Below are positions 60,250 through 64,000 of a DNA stretch of 64,000 nucleotides, one piece after another. The notes under the pieces are model-generated. The model saw nothing but the letters and a program-made list of their open reading frames with translations, was not told the origin of the DNA and searched no databases. Both the position numbers and the translations under genes were made by a program. Within the stretch, counting starts at the first letter, position 1; every line of letters starts with the position of its first letter. The DNA lies in the NCBI RefSeq assembly GCF_023973825.1, contig NC_090125.1, forward strand, positions 2,564,928 through 2,628,927, read 5' to 3'. The DNA comes from Plasmodium brasilianum. Taxonomy: Eukaryota; Apicomplexa; Aconoidasida; Haemosporida; Plasmodiidae.

Positions 60250-63200
60250 ATGGTAGAAATTCACGAAGCAGGTAAAGAATACAAATTTTGCATAAGAGGA
60301 ACAGGTTTTTATAAACAATGAATGGCATGGTCTGTTAATGTGAAAAGAGCCAAATACCTTCCCTCGTATGCGCTTGCATACATATATATACATGTGTGTA
60401 GCATACTCGTGACAGCATTGGAGCTTGTCTTCATCTGCGCATGTGTTATGTACGTATGCATGTATGTATTTGTAAACGTATGTACGTATGCATGTAAGTA
60501 TTCGTAAACGTATGTACGTATGCATGTAAGTATTTGTAAACGTATGTACGTATGCATGTAAGTATTTGTAAACGTATGTACGTATGCATGTAAGTATTTG
60601 TAAACGTATGTACGTATGCATGTAAGTATTTGTAAACGTATGTACGTATGCATGTAAGTATTTGTAAACGTATGTACGTATGCATGTAAGTATTTGTAAA
60701 CGTATGTACGTATGCATGTAAGTATTTGTAAACGTATGTACGTATGCATGTAAGTATTTGTAAACGTATGTACGTATGCATGTAAGTATTTGTAAACGTA
60801 TGTACGTATGCATGTAAGTATTTGTAAACGTATGTACGTATGCATGTAAGTATTTGTAAACGTATGTACGTATGCATGTAAGTATTTGTAAACGTATGTA
60901 CGTATGCATGTAAGTATTTGTAAACGTATGTACGTATGCATGTAAGTATTTGTAAACGTATGTACGTATGCATGTAAGTATTTGTAAACGTATGTACGTA
61001 TGCATGTAAGTATTTGTAAACGTATGTACGTATGCATGTAAGTATTTGTAAACGTATGTACGTATGCATGTAAGTATTTGTAAACGTATGTACGTATGCA
61101 TGTAAGTATTTGTAAACGTATGTACGTATGCATGTAAGTATTTGTAAACGTATGTACGTATGCATGTAAGTATTTGTAAACGTATGTACGTATGCATGTA
61201 AGTATTTGTAAACGTATGTACGTATGCATGTAAGTATTTGTAAACGTATGTACGTATGCGTTTATGTATTTGTGAACGTATGTACGCATACGTGTTGTGC
61301 CCATATTCGCATACTTCTGAATGCGGGTACTGTAAACGTGTGTGCGAATTAATCTGCTTTTTTGCTGCACCAAATTATGGGCACAAACTTTTTCATTTAA
61401 GAGGATATATTGTATTGTATGGTTTATATTGTCTCTGTTATTTATTCTTCATTGTACGGTATTTCTTAATTTTTTTATGTTTTTTTTTTTTTTTTTTTTT
61501 TCAGCTAGCCAATCGGGGCTTCCCAAATTGTACAAAAGAAGATGGGTCATGTTGTTTTATTTCTCCTACTGTTGTATGGTGGATAATTTAATATGTTTTA
61601 CGTTTGCACCAATAAATGACATATGTTATAGTATATACGGGAGTTCGAATAAGATATTTGCTCAAGTGTATTTTATAGTATATTCCGTATTTTCAATTCC
61701 CTTGTCCTTTTTATTGAGTGAATTTTCGTTAAGAAGTAATGTAATGTTTAGCTCGTTTTTACAATTTTTTGGATGTTTATTAAGATATATATATTGGAAT
61801 AATTTTAAAATAGTAATGTTTGGTCAATTTGTTTCTTCTATTGGACAAGTAATTTTTGTGAATGCTCCACCTGAATTTTCTCTTGTGTGGTTTCCAGTCG
61901 AAGAGAGAATTATATCAACGAGCACTTCGATTATATCAAATGTGTTAGGTACTGCTATCATTTATTTATATGCCCCCTTTATAGTAGTAAATAATGAGGA
62001 TGTAAAGAAGCTATTATTTCATATATGTTTTATCAGCTTTTTTGGATTTCTACAAGTTACGTTATTTTTTGAAAGCGTACCCCCCTCTACTGTTATATCA
62101 TCCATTTCTGATAAGGGGGGAATGTCGTTAAGCTTCACTAAGAATGACAATATCTACAAGGAGGTACCTAATGAAAGGGGGGATGTATATATTTTAGGTT
62201 TGAGCAGTATAGGAGGGAGCAACCTAAGTGGAAGTAACGTAGGAGTGAGCAATGTAGAGGTGAGCAATGTAGAGGTGAGCAATGCAGAGGTGAGCAATGC
62301 AGAGGTGAGCAATGTAAGTGTTTACAATGCAAGTAGTAACAACGCAAGTAGTAACAACGCATGCATTCATAACGCAAGTATAAGCAATGCGCGTGTAAGC
62401 AATTTAAGTGTGTGCAACACCACAGATGGGAAAAAGTCAGCATTGAGTGTGACCCACTTGACGAAAGAACTGATGAGGTTCTTAAGCGATCTAAGTGTTG
62501 AAGTAGGAAATATATTACATAAGAAAGATTTTATAAAAATACTGATAATATTTTGTTATTCAGAATGTATAATAAGTAGTTTCTCAGCTGATATGTCAAT
62601 TGTATTAAAAGAAAAATTAATAAATAAATCCTATTTTGCTATATCCGGGTCTTTATTTATATTTAACACAATCCTAGGAAGTGCTATATTATGTTTTAAT
62701 GCTAATAACAAATACTTTAAAAAATTAATTGTACTTTGTATATGTATGATTATGGTAGTGTGTGTATTATTAAATTTTACTAATAATGAAATCTTTATAA
62801 TTATTACATTAAGTTTAATAGGGTTTTGGTCAGGTCCTATTCAACCATTAACTGTTGAAATGGCATCTATAACAGTACATCCTATAAGTTCGAATTTATG
62901 TACATCAGTACTGCAAGTAATATCACTTAGTGTTAGTGCTGTTTTTATATCATTGATATCATATATAACACCTTATGTACACATTTCAATTTTTTTATTC
63001 AATGTATCCTTTTTTGTGTTAATTATAAGTCTACTTATAAAAACAACACAAAAAAAAAGATTGTCCCATAACAACCTAACCGTCTCTGTTAGAAGCGGAT
63101 TAATAAATAGACATACCTTTGACACACAGAAATATACAGATTTCTTTTATAAGGATGATAAAACGGTGCAGTTGTTAAAAAACTATAAGGACTTGTATGC

Positions 63201-63705
63201 TACCTCAAATCACAAGATTGGGTTAGATGAAAATTACTACTTTCAAAATTATTTCTCATTATGGAGGAGTAATCCATCGCAACTTCCATATTATGTAGAC
63301 TGCTCACAGTATCTTCAACATGCTCAATGGGATATCACTCCTTTTTCGCCTGTCACTCCTGTAACACCTACCACTCCTATCGTTCCTATTACCCCTATTA
63401 GTCCTATTGCTCGAATCTCTGCATGTTTACCTAGAAGCACCTCCAAATGTGCAAAGAAGTCAAGGAAATTTTATCTTAATATAAAAGAACAAGCGAATTG
63501 CGCCACTGAGGATTTGTACAGATTTCATCTGAGTGATAAACTGGATATTAAAAATTTAAAAAAAGAGCTTTTATTTTATAATCAAAAAATGGAAGGTTCC
63601 AATGAAGAATCTAAATTTTATTCTAGATTTTATAGAGATGACTATGGTCAGCCATTCCATTTTGGTAAAGATAGGAATACTACTTTTAAGTACAACTCAT
63701 ACTAG
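60250..63705 (+). CDS. Major facilitator superfamily transporter, SLC49/FLVCR-like
   Basis: Model: exon 1 60250-60271 (MVEIHEAG, donor GCAG|GTAAAG) and exon 2 61505-63705 (acceptor after poly(T), TTTCAG|CT); 2223 nt, 740 aa, in phase. A longer single-exon reading from 61342 would add a poly-Phe leader and is rejected. The first half resembles FLVCR/SLC49 proteins: LYKRRWVMLFYFSYCCMVDN, GQFVSSIGQVIFVNAPPEF followed by SLVWFPVEER, then VLGTAIIYLYAP. About 12 membrane helices fall in two bundles. They are separated by a cytosolic loop (about 215-340) with degenerate SNVEVSNAEV repeats. The C-terminal tail has Pro-Thr repeats (TPVTPTTPIVPITPISPI). SLC49 members carry haem, choline/ethanolamine or pyridoxine; substrate here is unknown. 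Exon 1 is inferred from signal and phase only. Confidence 0.82.
60450..61280. repeat. 32-bp tandem array, about 25 nearly identical copies, in transporter intron 1
   Basis: Unit: gtaagtatttgtaaacgtat followed by gtacgtatgcat. Copies are essentially identical except at the edges (tattcg near 60500, gcgtttatg near 61258). Since 32 is not a multiple of three, each frame cycles over 96 bases; the minus strand has no stop in any frame, giving 239-354 codon spurious frames. Each unit contains palindromic GTAC/ATGCAT cores. Confidence 0.95.
62200..62420 (+). repeat. In-frame SN(V/A)xV coding repeat in the transporter loop
   Basis: About 15 imperfect 15-bp units (gtgagcaatgtagag type) encode pentapeptides in the central loop. 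More GC-rich than the flanks. Confidence 0.8.
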
Positions 63706-64000
63706 TTCGCACTTAAACAAGATTTGTTAATTTGCATAAAGGGAACCTCATCATTTTACTCTTACCGTAATACGTTTTGAATATTTCTACCATTATTCTT
63801 ATGGACTAATAGCTTATTTGCTTTAGCCACTTTTGCTTATGTGCGTGTTTCTTTCTGAACTTCAAGCGTCTAGGTTTTCCTGCGCGTTTGTATTCGTATC
63901 CGAATTATCTTTTGTTTTTTTTTTTTTTTTTTTTTTTTTAACTAAGCGTAAATGATGCTACTCCATTTTGCCTATTTTGTTTTATTTCCTCCTTCCAGCA
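63706..64000. other. 3' flank of the transporter gene
   Basis: AT-rich with a poly(T) tract at about 63916-63938. Nothing else seen before the window edge. Confidence 0.5.

Noticed and set aside
60196..61373. Minus-strand open frames of 239-354 codons (HTYIRLQILTCIRTY repeats)
   Set aside because: They are translations of the 32-bp array in three frames; the unit simply lacks minus-strand stops. No start context or unique sequence.
61342..61504. N-terminal extension of the transporter from ATG 61342
   Set aside because: It encodes a poly-Phe stretch from the pyrimidine tract of a clear acceptor (TTTCAG at 61504).
1..64000. tRNA, rRNA, CRISPR, transposons or bacterial-type operons
   Set aside because: None could be recognised; the many microsatellites are normal for this genus.

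Overview
The window is nuclear DNA from a malaria parasite (Plasmodium). The base composition is extremely AT-rich, with long poly(A)/poly(T) and (TA)n tracts. Genes have short phase-consistent introns, and the proteins carry asparagine/lysine-rich low-complexity inserts. The gene content is diagnostic: an ApiAP2 factor, the LCCL adhesion protein CCp2, a ferlin-like protein, haemolysin III and AP-1 gamma-adaptin. From memory, the gene order matches a stretch of P. falciparum chromosome 14 (around PF3D7_1454900 to PF3D7_1456100), read here in reverse. Long intergenic regions and the repeat style suggest a non-falciparum species of the malariae/ovale type, but I cannot fix the species.

Layout. 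1-929 (+): C-terminal half of a divergent AAA+/MCM-like protein, cut by the window edge. 4566-2023 (-): ApiAP2 gene. 8498-10748 (+): an 11-exon SRD5A3/polyprenol reductase homologue. 17090-11864 (-): CCp2. 20499-23431 (+): unrecognised coiled-coil protein followed by a decayed coding tail. 27186-33005 (+): ferlin-like C2-domain membrane protein. 38284-34365 (-): AP-1 gamma-adaptin. 43375-44476 (+): haemolysin III/PAQR protein. 48691-46352 (-): Q/N/P-rich protein. 53820-52071 (-): SAM methyltransferase of the EEF1AKMT4 type. 57244-58308 (+): small dual-specificity phosphatase. 60250-63705 (+): MFS transporter of SLC49/FLVCR type with a 32-bp tandem array in intron 1.

Three further small multi-exon genes are proposed from splice signals and reading-phase consistency: 40619-41419 (+), 45791-45355 (-) and 55951-54957 (-).

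There is no operon logic; the genes are ordinary single eukaryotic transcription units. Some touch related processes. CCp2 acts in the sexual stages, and ferlin and AP-1 gamma act in membrane fusion and in secretory/Golgi traffic. The reductase feeds dolichol synthesis for GPI anchors and glycosylation. I saw no tRNA, rRNA, CRISPR or transposon.

Most notable observations: the stop codon plus decaying coding tail after 23431; a probable 7-nt micro-exon in the reductase; the homogeneous 32-bp array with three open minus-strand frames inside the transporter intron; a phosphatase P-loop lacking its usual histidine; and the three small candidate genes.
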